A DNA stretch of 21,901 bases from DATARH01 sp035604035 (GTDB taxonomy: Bacteria; Pseudomonadota; Alphaproteobacteria; ATCC43930; CGMCC-115725). The position numbers were made by a program, and so were the translations under genes. The DNA lies in NCBI GenBank assembly GCA_035604035.1, contig DATNJF010000018.1, positions 1 through 21,901 on the forward strand, in the 5' to 3' direction. The notes beneath the pieces were generated by a model. That model was not told the DNA's origin, ran no database searches, and saw only the letters and a program-made list of their open reading frames with translations. The number at the start of each line of letters is the position of its first letter. Within the stretch, counting starts at the first letter, position 1. Of the stretch, positions 5,712 through 13,636 are shown in pieces.

Positions 5712-8700
5712 ATGCCGCTAGCGGCGGTCACGCTCGACGACAAGTATCTGCTCGAAAAGGGCCGGGTGTACCTCACCGGGACCCAAGCGCTGGTGCGCCT
5801 GCCGATGATGCAGCGCCAGCGCGACGCGGCCGCGGGGCTCAACACCGGCTGCTTTATCGCCGGGTATCGCGGGTCGCCCCTGGGCAATTTCGACATGGCG
5901 CTATGGGGCGCGCGGCGCTTTCTCGACAACAACCACATCAAGTTCCAGCCGGCGATCAATGAGGAATTGGGCGCGACCTCGGTCTGGGGTTCGCAGCAGA
6001 TCGGCCTCTTCCCCGGCGCCAAGTACGACGGCGTCTTCGCGATCTGGTACGGCAAGGGGCCAGGGGTCGACCGCAGTGGCGACCCGCTGAAGCACGGTAA
6101 TTCCGCCGGCACCGCGCCCTTTGGCGGTGTGCTGGCGATCGCTGGCGACGACCACACCTGCAAATCCTCGACCCTGGCGCACCAGTCCGAACTCGCTTTC
6201 ATCGACGCCTCGATCCCGATCCTCAACCCGGCCGGGGTCGAAGACATCCTCGATCTCGGTCTCTACGGCTGGGCGATGTCGCGCTATTCGGGCTGCTGGG
6301 TCGGGTTCAAGACCGTCGCCGAGACGATGGACAGCTCTGCTTCGGTGATCCTGCACCCCGACCGCGTGCGGATCGTCCTGCCAGAAGATTTCCAGATGCC
6401 GCCGGGCGGCCTCGGCATCCGCTGGCCCGACACGCCGCTCGACCAAGAATATCGGCTGCACCGATACAAGCTCGATGCGGTGCGCGAATTTGCCCACGCC
6501 AATGGGCTCGACCGCATTATCGTCGACAGCAAGAAGCCGCGCTTCGGCATCGCCACGACGGGCAAATCCTATCTCGACCTGCGCCAGGCGCTGGACGATC
6601 TCGGCATCGGCGACACGGAGGCCGAGGCGATCGGCCTTAGGGTCTACAAGGTGGCGATGCCTTGGCCGCTTGAGCCGCAGGGCGTGCGCGCCTTTGCCGA
6701 GGGGCTCGAGGAAGTTCTCGTCGTCGAGGAAAAGCGCGGGGTTATCGAGCCGCAGCTGAAGGAACAGCTCTACAACTGGCCGGCAACTGCGCGGCCGCGG
6801 ATCGTCGGCAAATACGATGAGGAGGGCGACTGGATTCTGCCCTCGCCCGGCGAATTGTCACCGGCGCAGATCGCCCGGGTCATCGCCAAGCGGATCGCGC
6901 GCTTCCACTCTTCGCCACGCATCGCCGAGCGCCTCGCCTTCCTCGAAACGCGCGAGGCGCAGCTCTCCGGCAATGTCGTGCCGTTCGCGCGCACGCCGTA
7001 TTTCTGCTCGGGCTGTCCGCACAACACCTCGACCAAGGTGCCCGAGGGCAGCCGCGCGCTCGCCGGCATCGGCTGCCATTACCTGTCGCAGTTCATGGAC
7101 CGCTCCACCGCGACCTTCAGCCAGATGGGCGGCGAGGGCGCCGCCTGGATCGGTCAGTCGCCCTTCGTCGAGACCCAGCACGTCTTCGCCAATATCGGCG
7201 ACGGCACCTACACCCATTCGGGCATCCTGGCGATCCGCGCCGCGGTCGTCGCCAAGGTCGACATGACCTACAAGGTGCTGTTCAACGACGCGGTGGCGAT
7301 GACCGGAGGCCAGCCGCTCGATGGCGGCCTCACCGTGCCGATGGTCGCGCGCCAGCTTGCCGCCGAGGGGGTGGGCCCGATCGTCGTCGTCAGCGACGAG
7401 CCGGAGAAATACCCGCCCGGCGCCGATTTCCCGCCCGGCGCGACGGTGCGCCACCGCGACGACCTCGACCAGATCCAGCGCGACATCCGCGAATTCAAAG
7501 GCGTCAGCGCCATCGTCTACGACCAGACCTGCGCCGCCGAGAAGCGCCGCCGCAGAAAGCGCGGCCGCTTCCCCGACCCGGCGAAGCGCGTTGTCATCAA
7601 CGACCTCGTCTGCGAAGGCTGCGGCGATTGCTCGACCCAGTCGAACTGCCTGTCGGTGACGCCGGTCGAGACCGAGTTCGGCCGCAAGCGTGTCATCGAC
7701 CAGTCGAGCTGCAACAAGGATTTCTCCTGTCTCAAGGGGTTTTGCCCGAGTTTCGTGACCGTCGAGGGCGGCAACCTCAAGCAGCGCCGCGCCGGCGATA
7801 GCGGCGAGGAGGGCCTCCCTGCCCTCCCCGAGCCCGCCCTGCCCGCGCTCGACGAGCCCTACGGCATCCTCGTCGCCGGGGTCGGCGGCACCGGTGTCGT
7901 CACGATCAGCGCCCTCGTCGGCATGGCCGCGCATCTCGAAGGCAAGGGCGTCACGGTGCTCGACCAGATCGGCATGGCGCAAAAGGGCGGTGCGGTGCTG
8001 AGCCATGTGCGGATCGCGGACCAGCCCGAGGCGATCAGCGCTGTGCGCATCGCCTCGGGTGACGCCCGGCTGCTGCTCGGTTGCGACCTTGTCGTCTCGG
8101 CGAGCGGTGAGGCGGTGTCGAAGCTGCGGCCCGGGCACACTCAGGCGATCGTCAACAGCCACCAGACCATCACCGGCGACTTCACCCGCAACCCTGACCT
8201 CGCCTTTCCCGAGCAGACGCTGAGCCGCGCCGTCGCCAACGCGGTCGGCCAGGGCGGCGCCGAGTTCCTCGACGCGACCGGCCTTGCGACCGGTCTTCTC
8301 GGCGACGCGCTGGCGACCAACCTCTTCATGCTCGGCTTCGCCTATCAGCGCGGGTTGGTACCAATCTCGGCCGAGGCGATCGACCGGGCGATCGAGCTGA
8401 ATGGCGCCGCAATCGACTTCAACCGCCGCGCCTTCCGTTGGGGACGCCGCGCCGCGATCGACCGCGACCTTGTCGCCGCCCGCGCCACCCCGCCCGAAGC
8501 GGTGCCGGCGACGCATCGCCTGTCGGAGACGTTGGACGAAGTGATCGCCCGCCGCACGAAGTTCCTCACCGAGTATCAGAACACCGCCTATGCCGCCCGC
8601 TATAGCGGCTGGGTCGAGCGCATTCGCGCCGCCGAGGCCACATTGCTGCCGGGCAATACAGCGCTCAGCGATACGGTTGCCCGCGCGCTTTTCAAGCTAA

Positions 8701-9191
8701 TGGCCTACAAGGACGAGTACGAGGTCGCGCGGCTCTACACCGACGGCGATTTCCTCACGCGCGTCGCCGGCCAGTTCGAGGGCGATTACAAGCTCAGGTT
8801 CCACCTCGCCCCGCCGCTCGTCGCCGCGCGCGACCCCACCAGCGGGCACCTCAAGAAACGCGAATACGGGCCGCGGATGCTCACTGCGTTCCGCGTAATG
8901 GCTCGGCTCAAATTTCTGCGCGGCACCGCTTTCGACATTTTTGGCCGCAGCGAGGAGCGCCGCGCCGAGCGCCAGGCGATCGCCGATTACGAGGCGCGAC
9001 TCGGCGAGATCGTCACCGGGCTCACCGCCGCCAATCACCCAGACGCCGTCGCGCTCGCCGTGGTGCCGCTCGATATTCGCGGCTTCGGTCACGTCAAGGA
9101 AGCGAATCGGCTGCTCGCGCAAGCCAAGGATGCCGCGCTCGCCGCTCGGTTTCACGCTTCTGCAAACGCAGCGGCGCTCGCCGCCGAATAG
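5712..9191 (+). CDS. indolepyruvate ferredoxin oxidoreductase, fused single-chain type
   Basis: This 1159-residue 2-oxoacid:ferredoxin oxidoreductase joins the IorA-like and IorB-like parts. It should oxidatively decarboxylate aryl pyruvates such as indolepyruvate (from aromatic amino acid transamination) to acyl-CoA, passing electrons to ferredoxin. The N-terminal pyruvate-oxidoreductase domain begins near residue 20. The TPP-binding domain has GIGCHYLSQF (about 449-458), GDGTYTH (about 496) and the family's AMTGGQ. A cysteine-rich stretch follows: C634, C637, C640, C646, C667, C673, C678. The gamma domain begins near 716 with GILVAGVGGTGVVTISAL and QKGGAVLSHVR, and a C-terminal extension of about 250 residues follows, as in other long proteobacterial members. 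ATG at 5712 is chosen because TTGGAGA lies 6 bases upstream; an in-frame TTG at 5700 is the alternative. Confidence 0.93.
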   Translation: MPLAAVTLDDKYLLEKGRVYLTGTQALVRLPMMQRQRDAAAGLNTGCFIAGYRGSPLGNFDMALWGARRFLDNNHIKFQPAINEELGATSVWGSQQIGLFPGAKYDGVFAIWYGKGPGVDRSGDPLKHGNSAGTAPFGGVLAIAGDDHTCKSSTLAHQSELAFIDASIPILNPAGVEDILDLGLYGWAMSRYSGCWVGFKTVAETMDSSASVILHPDRVRIVLPEDFQMPPGGLGIRWPDTPLDQEYRLHRYKLDAVREFAHANGLDRIIVDSKKPRFGIATTGKSYLDLRQALDDLGIGDTEAEAIGLRVYKVAMPWPLEPQGVRAFAEGLEEVLVVEEKRGVIEPQLKEQLYNWPATARPRIVGKYDEEGDWILPSPGELSPAQIARVIAKRIARFHSSPRIAERLAFLETREAQLSGNVVPFARTPYFCSGCPHNTSTKVPEGSRALAGIGCHYLSQFMDRSTATFSQMGGEGAAWIGQSPFVETQHVFANIGDGTYTHSGILAIRAAVVAKVDMTYKVLFNDAVAMTGGQPLDGGLTVPMVARQLAAEGVGPIVVVSDEPEKYPPGADFPPGATVRHRDDLDQIQRDIREFKGVSAIVYDQTCAAEKRRRRKRGRFPDPAKRVVINDLVCEGCGDCSTQSNCLSVTPVETEFGRKRVIDQSSCNKDFSCLKGFCPSFVTVEGGNLKQRRAGDSGEEGLPALPEPALPALDEPYGILVAGVGGTGVVTISALVGMAAHLEGKGVTVLDQIGMAQKGGAVLSHVRIADQPEAISAVRIASGDARLLLGCDLVVSASGEAVSKLRPGHTQAIVNSHQTITGDFTRNPDLAFPEQTLSRAVANAVGQGGAEFLDATGLATGLLGDALATNLFMLGFAYQRGLVPISAEAIDRAIELNGAAIDFNRRAFRWGRRAAIDRDLVAARATPPEAVPATHRLSETLDEVIARRTKFLTEYQNTAYAARYSGWVERIRAAEATLLPGNTALSDTVARALFKLMAYKDEYEVARLYTDGDFLTRVAGQFEGDYKLRFHLAPPLVAARDPTSGHLKKREYGPRMLTAFRVMARLKFLRGTAFDIFGRSEERRAERQAIADYEARLGEIVTGLTAANHPDAVALAVVPLDIRGFGHVKEANRLLAQAKDAALAARFHASANAAALAAE

Positions 9192-9241
9192 GGTTTCCGC
9201 CCCACGCGCCTCGTATCGTTACGGCATAGCGTCGCGGCCGT

Positions 9242-9270
9242 TTGACGGCGGTGGCAAACCACCGTATTGG
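9242..9270 (+). promoter_or_regulatory. candidate promoter with a dyad filling its spacer
   Basis: TTGACG (9242-9247) matches five of six bases of the sigma-70 -35 box. Exactly 17 bases downstream is TATTGG (9265-9270), a weak -10. The dyad CGGTGG-CAAA-CCACCG (9249-9264) occupies almost the whole spacer, as an operator might. It could alternatively be a terminator stem for the upstream oxidoreductase gene, but no U-tract follows. The first exported-protein gene begins 31 bp further on. Confidence 0.3.
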
Positions 9271-9290
9271 GGGGGTGCGGCCCAAAGAAA

Positions 9291-9297
9291 AAGGAGG
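9291..9297 (+). promoter_or_regulatory. consensus ribosome binding site that fixes the GTG start at 9302
   Basis: AAGGAGG lies 4 bases before GTG at 9302, the best Shine-Dalgarno sequence in the window. It decides between this GTG and an upstream in-frame TTG at 9242 and gives a protein beginning directly with a signal peptide. Confidence 0.8.
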
Positions 9298-9301
9298 CCC
9301 G

Positions 9302-9943
9302 GTGATCGCAAGAGGTCTTCTCGCCGGCGCGGCGTTACTGCTCACGACTGCCGGCATGGCGCTCGCCTGCCAGGGCAAGAGCGACCCGGCGCTCGACGAC
9401 AAATTTCAAAAGCCCGATCCCGGGTGGCCGACCTCGGACAATGTCGCGATCACGCCGCAAGGCCTGATGATCAAGCCGCCGGTTAACGGCTCGACCTGGG
9501 TGGTCAATGGCAATTACACGATGGACGGCGCCGATCTCTGCGTCACCGTCGCGTTGCCGGCGACGATGCCGAACCCAGCCAACGAGGACACCGTCGGCGA
9601 TGTCGGTGTCGTCTTCTGGAAGCGCGACAACGACAATTATTACCTCGCCGCAATCTCGCCGGATGGGATTGCCGCGATCAGCCGCTCGGTAAGCGGCCAG
9701 TGGACAACGATCGTCGATCCGGTCAAGTCCCCGGCAATCAAGACAGGGGTGAACGCGGTCAACGAGATCGAGGTCGCCACCAAAGGCAATGCCGGCGTCT
9801 TTTACGTCAACGGCGCGAAGATCACCGATTTTCACGGCCAGGCGCCGTCCGACGGCGGACCGCCGGGGGTCTATGCCGAGAGCGGCCCGTCGATCACCAC
9901 CTGGGCATTCTCGCGGGTGCAGATCTATTCATATTCGCCATAG
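9302..9943 (+). CDS. exported protein of unknown function, tandem paralog 1
   Basis: This 213-residue protein starts with a signal peptide (IARGLLAGAALLLTTAGMALA), probably cleaved before C23. It contains only two cysteines, C23 and C80 (in GADLCV), which suggests a periplasmic disulfide; the residues before C23 are not a good lipobox. The mature part looks all-beta, with DNDNYYLAAISPDGIAAISR, NEIEVATKGNAGVFYVNG and ending GVYAESGPSITTWAFSRVQI. The wording YYxxxIxxxGxxxxxR...FYVNG...GVYxES recalls LamG/concanavalin-like sugar-binding modules (DUF1080-like), but I cannot assign a family. The GTG start is set by AAGGAGG. The downstream paralog starts 10 bp after its stop codon. Confidence 0.75.
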   Translation: MIARGLLAGAALLLTTAGMALACQGKSDPALDDKFQKPDPGWPTSDNVAITPQGLMIKPPVNGSTWVVNGNYTMDGADLCVTVALPATMPNPANEDTVGDVGVVFWKRDNDNYYLAAISPDGIAAISRSVSGQWTTIVDPVKSPAIKTGVNAVNEIEVATKGNAGVFYVNGAKITDFHGQAPSDGGPPGVYAESGPSITTWAFSRVQIYSYSP

Positions 9944-9952
9944 GGGCCGGTT

Positions 9953-10588
9953 TTGAGCTTGAGCCTGAAGATTGCGGCCGTCGTCCTGCTATCTCTACAC
10001 AGCGCCGCCACCGCATCGGCCTGCCAGCGCAACGGCGACGCGCTCCTCGACGACAATTTCAAGAACCCCGACCCGGGCTGGGGCCAGCCCGATAAGACCG
10101 CGGCCTTTGCTCCAACCGGACTGGCGCTGACCCCTCCGGTCAGCGCCAGCGCGTGGCGGTGGAATACCAACTTTACGATGGCCCGCGCCGATTTGTGTGT
10201 CGAGGTGATGAGCCCAGCAAAGCTTCCCGCCACGCCCGACGAGGACTCGGTCGGCGCTGTCGGGGTCTGGTTCTGGGGTAAAGATGCGCAGAACTTCTAT
10301 ACCGCGGCGATCACGCTCGACGGTCAGGCCGCGGTAATGCGACTCGTCGCCGGACAATGGGTGACCATCGTCGCGCCCGCGGCCACACCGTCGATAAAGA
10401 CCGCGCCCGGCGCGGTCAACGAGATCGAGGTCGTCACCGACGGCAATGCCGCGCAGTTCTTCGTCAACGGGACGCACGTTACCGATATCCGCGGTCAGGC
10501 GCCGCCCGATGGCGGCGCGCCGGGGCTCTACGGCGAGAGCGGCCCCAAGGCTACGACCTGGCTCTTCCAAAGGGCGCGGCTGTTTTAG
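9953..10588 (+). CDS. exported protein of unknown function, tandem paralog 2
   Basis: This 211-residue protein is roughly half identical to its upstream neighbour along its full length. Shared features are LxDxxFxxPDPGW near the mature N-terminus, ADLCV, VGVxFW, the blocks NEIEV, NGNA or GNA and FxVNG, and GQAPxDGGxPGxYxESGP. It also has a signal peptide (residues about 5-23) and exactly two cysteines, C24 and C82, at equivalent places, supporting a conserved disulfide. The start is probably TTG at 9953 (or TTG at 9959), just after AGGGG, which overlaps the preceding TAG stop; this fits translational coupling in one operon. It converges on the protease gene at 10595 with only 6 bp between. 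Function unknown; an envelope sugar-binding or structural role is a guess. Confidence 0.75.
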   Translation: MSLSLKIAAVVLLSLHSAATASACQRNGDALLDDNFKNPDPGWGQPDKTAAFAPTGLALTPPVSASAWRWNTNFTMARADLCVEVMSPAKLPATPDEDSVGAVGVWFWGKDAQNFYTAAITLDGQAAVMRLVAGQWVTIVAPAATPSIKTAPGAVNEIEVVTDGNAAQFFVNGTHVTDIRGQAPPDGGAPGLYGESGPKATTWLFQRARLF

Positions 10589-10594
10589 CGGCGC

Positions 10595-12190
10595 TCAACC
10601 CGTCTCCATCGGCATCGTCACAAAGCGGAAATTGCCTTCGCGCTCGACGCGGATCAGCACGTTCTTGCGCCCCGCCTTCTTCGCCGCGGCGATTTGAGCG
10701 AGCGCGTCGTCGGGCGACCCAACCGCGTTCTCGCCGACCGCGACGATGAGATCGCCGGCGCGCAGCCCCTGCGTCGCCGCAGGGCTCCCTTGCGGCACCT
10801 CGACGATGACAATCCCGTGCGTCACGTCCGGCAGCGAATATTGTTTGCGCAGATCGGGAGTGAGCTTAGCGATCTTGAGCCCAAGCGCGTCGACGGTCGG
10901 CGGCGGCTTCGGCTGATCGGGCGCGGGCGGTTGCGGCTGCGGTCGGTTGGGGTTGTAGGCGACGACGGTCAAGGTCGCTTCAAGCTCCTTGCCGTCGCGC
11001 CAAATCGTCAGTTTGAGCGGCTTATCGGGCGCCGAGTCGGCGACAAGGCGCGGCAGTTGCCGGCTGCGGTCGACCGGTTTGCCGTCATAGGTGAGTATCA
11101 CGTCGCCGGGTATGAGCCCGGCCTGGGTCGCCGGGCTGTCCTGATCGATCGCCGCGATCAGCGCGCCGCGCGCCTTGTCGAGGCCAATGCTTTCGGCGAT
11201 GTCGTCGGTGACCGGCTGGATGCGCGCCCCGATCCAGCCGCGCACGACTTTTCCAGTGCTCTTGAGCTGGTCGATGATCGGCTGCGCGAGCGCGGTCGGA
11301 ATCGCGAAACCGATACCGATCGACCCGCCCGAGGGCGAGTAGATCGCGGTGTTGATGCCGATTACCTCGCCCTGAAGGTTGAACATCGGCCCGCCGGAAT
11401 TGCCGCGGTTGATCGACGCGTCGGTCTGCAGATAGTCGTCATAAGGGCCGGAATGGATGTCGCGCGCGGTCGCCGAGATGATCCCGGCGGTCACTGTGCC
11501 GCCGAGCCCGAACGGATTGCCGATCGCCAGCACCCAGTCGCCGACCTTGGCCTTGGTCGAGTCGCCCCACGCCGCGGCCGGCAGCGGCGTCTTGGCGTCG
11601 ACCTTCAACAGCGCCAAATCGGTGACCGTGTCGCGGCCGACGACTTGTGCCTGCAGCACCGTGTCGTCGGACAGCGTCACCGTGATCTGGTCGGCATTGG
11701 CGATGACATGCGCGTTGGTGACGATCAACCCAGACGGGTCGATGATGAAGCCCGAGCCTAATGAGGCGGCGCGCGGTCCGACCCCACCCGGCGCACCCTT
11801 GTCGCCAAAGAAATCGCGAAACAGATCGTCGAGCGAGGTGCCGGGCGAAGCTGGCGGCACGTCCTGCGCGGTCTTGGCCGGCGGCGGCGCCTGGGTGGTC
11901 GAGATGTTGACGACGACACCCAAGAGGCGGCCCGCCAATTGCGAGAACATGTCGGCGAACGGAGTTTCCGGCACCTGCGCCACGGGCGGCGTTGCCGGCG
12001 CGGGAGAAGGTGGCGGCGCTGGCGGCTGCGCAGGGGTCAGCGGCGCCGGCGTTGGCGACGGCGGCTGTGCGGGTGCCGCAGCGGGGGCTGGGACTGGCGC
12101 GGGGGCCGGCGCCGGCGTTTGCGCCTGGCTCGACACCATCAGCGCCAGCAGAATGGCGGTCGTCGTCCCGATCCGGCTGAGTGCCCTCAC
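10595..12190 (-). CDS. Do-family periplasmic serine endoprotease (DegP/HtrA-like), second copy
   Basis: This 531-residue protease starts with a signal peptide (RALSRIGTTTAILLALMVSS, residues 2-21), followed by about 45 residues made almost only of Ala, Pro and Gln (about 24-72), probably an extended linker. The triad is H161 in TNAHVIA, D191 in VTDLALL and S265 in GNSGGP. PDZ domains lie at about 318-410 and 430-525, joined by a second Pro/Gln-rich linker. GTG at 12190 is chosen because GGGAGGG sits 4 bases upstream and a signal peptide follows at once; an in-frame TTG at 12280 would add 30 residues and bury the signal sequence. It diverges from the glycerate kinase gene. It is clearly homologous to the protease at 1310-2875, but the N-terminus differs. 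Confidence 0.93.
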   Translation of the reverse strand: MRALSRIGTTTAILLALMVSSQAQTPAPAPAPVPAPAAAPAQPPSPTPAPLTPAQPPAPPPSPAPATPPVAQVPETPFADMFSQLAGRLLGVVVNISTTQAPPPAKTAQDVPPASPGTSLDDLFRDFFGDKGAPGGVGPRAASLGSGFIIDPSGLIVTNAHVIANADQITVTLSDDTVLQAQVVGRDTVTDLALLKVDAKTPLPAAAWGDSTKAKVGDWVLAIGNPFGLGGTVTAGIISATARDIHSGPYDDYLQTDASINRGNSGGPMFNLQGEVIGINTAIYSPSGGSIGIGFAIPTALAQPIIDQLKSTGKVVRGWIGARIQPVTDDIAESIGLDKARGALIAAIDQDSPATQAGLIPGDVILTYDGKPVDRSRQLPRLVADSAPDKPLKLTIWRDGKELEATLTVVAYNPNRPQPQPPAPDQPKPPPTVDALGLKIAKLTPDLRKQYSLPDVTHGIVIVEVPQGSPAATQGLRAGDLIVAVGENAVGSPDDALAQIAAAKKAGRKNVLIRVEREGNFRFVTMPMETG

Positions 12191-12200
12191 AAACCCTCCC
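12191..12200 (-). promoter_or_regulatory. ribosome binding site that supports the GTG start at 12190
   Basis: On the minus strand GGGAGGGTTT immediately precedes GTG at 12190, with GGAGG about 5 bases from the start codon. It supports the shorter protein, which begins with its signal peptide. Confidence 0.6.
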
Positions 12201-12294
12201 GACGCGCCGGATGACGCAGGCTCCGATCTAGTGCTGGTCTTTACGATGCGCTCGATATGAAATGGCGCCGATAATGGCAAGATGGAACTGAGAC

Positions 12295-13611
12295 GTGAAG
12301 CCGCGCGATCGTGTCGCGCCCCGCGAATTCCTGCGCGCCCTGTTCGACGCGGCGCTCGCCGCTTCCGACCCGCGGCGCGCGGTTACCGCGGCGCTGCCCG
12401 CGCCGGTTGCCGGCCGCACCGTCGTGGTCGGCGCCGGCAAGGCGTCGGCGGCGATGGCGCGCGCCTTCGAGGTGGCATGGCCGGGGGATTTGAGCGGACT
12501 CGTGGTGACCCGCCACGGCCACGCCGTGCCCTGCGAACGTATCGAGATCGTCGAGGCGAGCCATCCGGTGCCCGACGCCGCCGGCCAGCGCGCCGCATGG
12601 CGCATCCTCGACCTCGCGCGTGGCCTCGGACTCGACGACCAGCTTGTCTGCCTCATCTCGGGCGGCGGCTCGGCGCTCCTCGCCCTCCCCGCGCCCGGCC
12701 TGACCCTTGAGGACAAGCAGCAGGTCACCCGGGCCTTGCTGCGCTCCGGCGCGACGATCGGCGAGATCAACACGGTGCGCAAACACCTCTCGGCGATCAA
12801 GGGTGGCCGACTCGCCGCCGCCGCGGCGCCGGTGCAAGTTGTCACCTTGGCGATCTCCGACGTGCCGGGCGACGATCCGGCGGTGATCGCCTCGGGCCCG
12901 ACCGTACCCGACCCCTCGACCTTCGCCGACGCCCGCGCGGTACTGACCAAATACCGCATCGAGGAGCCGAAATCGGTCATCGCTCATCTCGTCGCCGCGG
13001 CGGATGAGACGCCAAAACCCGGCGATGCGGCGTTCGAGCGCACCCGATTCACGCTGATCGCCAGCCCGCAGCAGGCGCTGGCGGCAGCTGCCGACGCGGC
13101 GCTCAAAGCGGGAGTGGCACCGATCGTGCTCAGCGACCGGATTGAGGGCGAGGCGCGCGATATCGGCCTCATGCACGCCGCAATCGCGCTGCAGCTTGCC
13201 GCCGGGCGCTTTCGCGTCGGCGCCGATGCGGTCAAGTTGCCGGCGGTGCTGCTGTCGGGCGGTGAGACCACGGTGACGGTGCGGGGCCAAGGCCGCGGCG
13301 GGCGCAACAGCGAGTTCCTGCTGTCGCTTGCGGCGGCGCTAGCCAACGACCCGGGGGGCGCGGCGGGAATCGCGGCGATCGCCTGCGATACGGATGGGAT
13401 CGATGGAACCGAAGACAATGCCGGAGCGATCCTGTTGCCAGATAGCATCGCGCGCGCCGCCGCTTGCGGGGCTTCGATCAAGGCAGCGCTCGCTGAAAAC
13501 GATGCCTATGGATTTTTTCGCTCGCTGGGCGACCTCATTGTCACCGGACCGACCCTAACCAATGTCAACGATTTTCGCGCCATCCTCATCCAACCTCAGC
13601 CTGCCGGCTGA
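12295..13611 (+). CDS. glycerate 2-kinase (DUF4147/MOFRL family)
   Basis: This 438-residue enzyme phosphorylates D-glycerate to 2-phosphoglycerate. Older annotations call the family hydroxypyruvate reductase (TtuD). The N-terminal DUF4147-type domain holds VVGAGKASAAMARAFE (44-59, with K49), LISGGGSALLA (120-130), INTVRKHLSAIKGGRLA and ISDVPGDDPAVIASGPTVPD. The C-terminal MOFRL domain has LLSGGETTVTVRGQGRGGRN and ACDTDGIDGTEDNAGA, and the chain ends with TGPTLTNVNDFRAI. Length is normal for the family. The start is GTG at 12295, with a GA-rich but weak ribosome binding site. It is the first gene of an operon with pyruvate kinase (25 bp gap). The order matches tartrate/glycerate utilisation loci (ttuD-ttuE) in other alphaproteobacteria. 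Confidence 0.92.
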   Translation: MKPRDRVAPREFLRALFDAALAASDPRRAVTAALPAPVAGRTVVVGAGKASAAMARAFEVAWPGDLSGLVVTRHGHAVPCERIEIVEASHPVPDAAGQRAAWRILDLARGLGLDDQLVCLISGGGSALLALPAPGLTLEDKQQVTRALLRSGATIGEINTVRKHLSAIKGGRLAAAAAPVQVVTLAISDVPGDDPAVIASGPTVPDPSTFADARAVLTKYRIEEPKSVIAHLVAAADETPKPGDAAFERTRFTLIASPQQALAAAADAALKAGVAPIVLSDRIEGEARDIGLMHAAIALQLAAGRFRVGADAVKLPAVLLSGGETTVTVRGQGRGGRNSEFLLSLAAALANDPGGAAGIAAIACDTDGIDGTEDNAGAILLPDSIARAAACGASIKAALAENDAYGFFRSLGDLIVTGPTLTNVNDFRAILIQPQPAG

Positions 13612-13636
13612 GCGGACCCGCGACCGGAAAGCCCCG

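Noticed and set aside
6858..8516. A 552-codon open frame antisense to the indolepyruvate oxidoreductase gene
   Set aside because: It is fully antisense to a gene with unmistakable domains. Its translation is rich in Asp, Arg, Ala and Gly as expected of a high-GC shadow frame, and no family motif is present.
10694..11761. A 355-codon plus-strand frame opposite the second protease gene
   Set aside because: It is antisense to the protease catalytic and PDZ domains, with no independent signal of coding.
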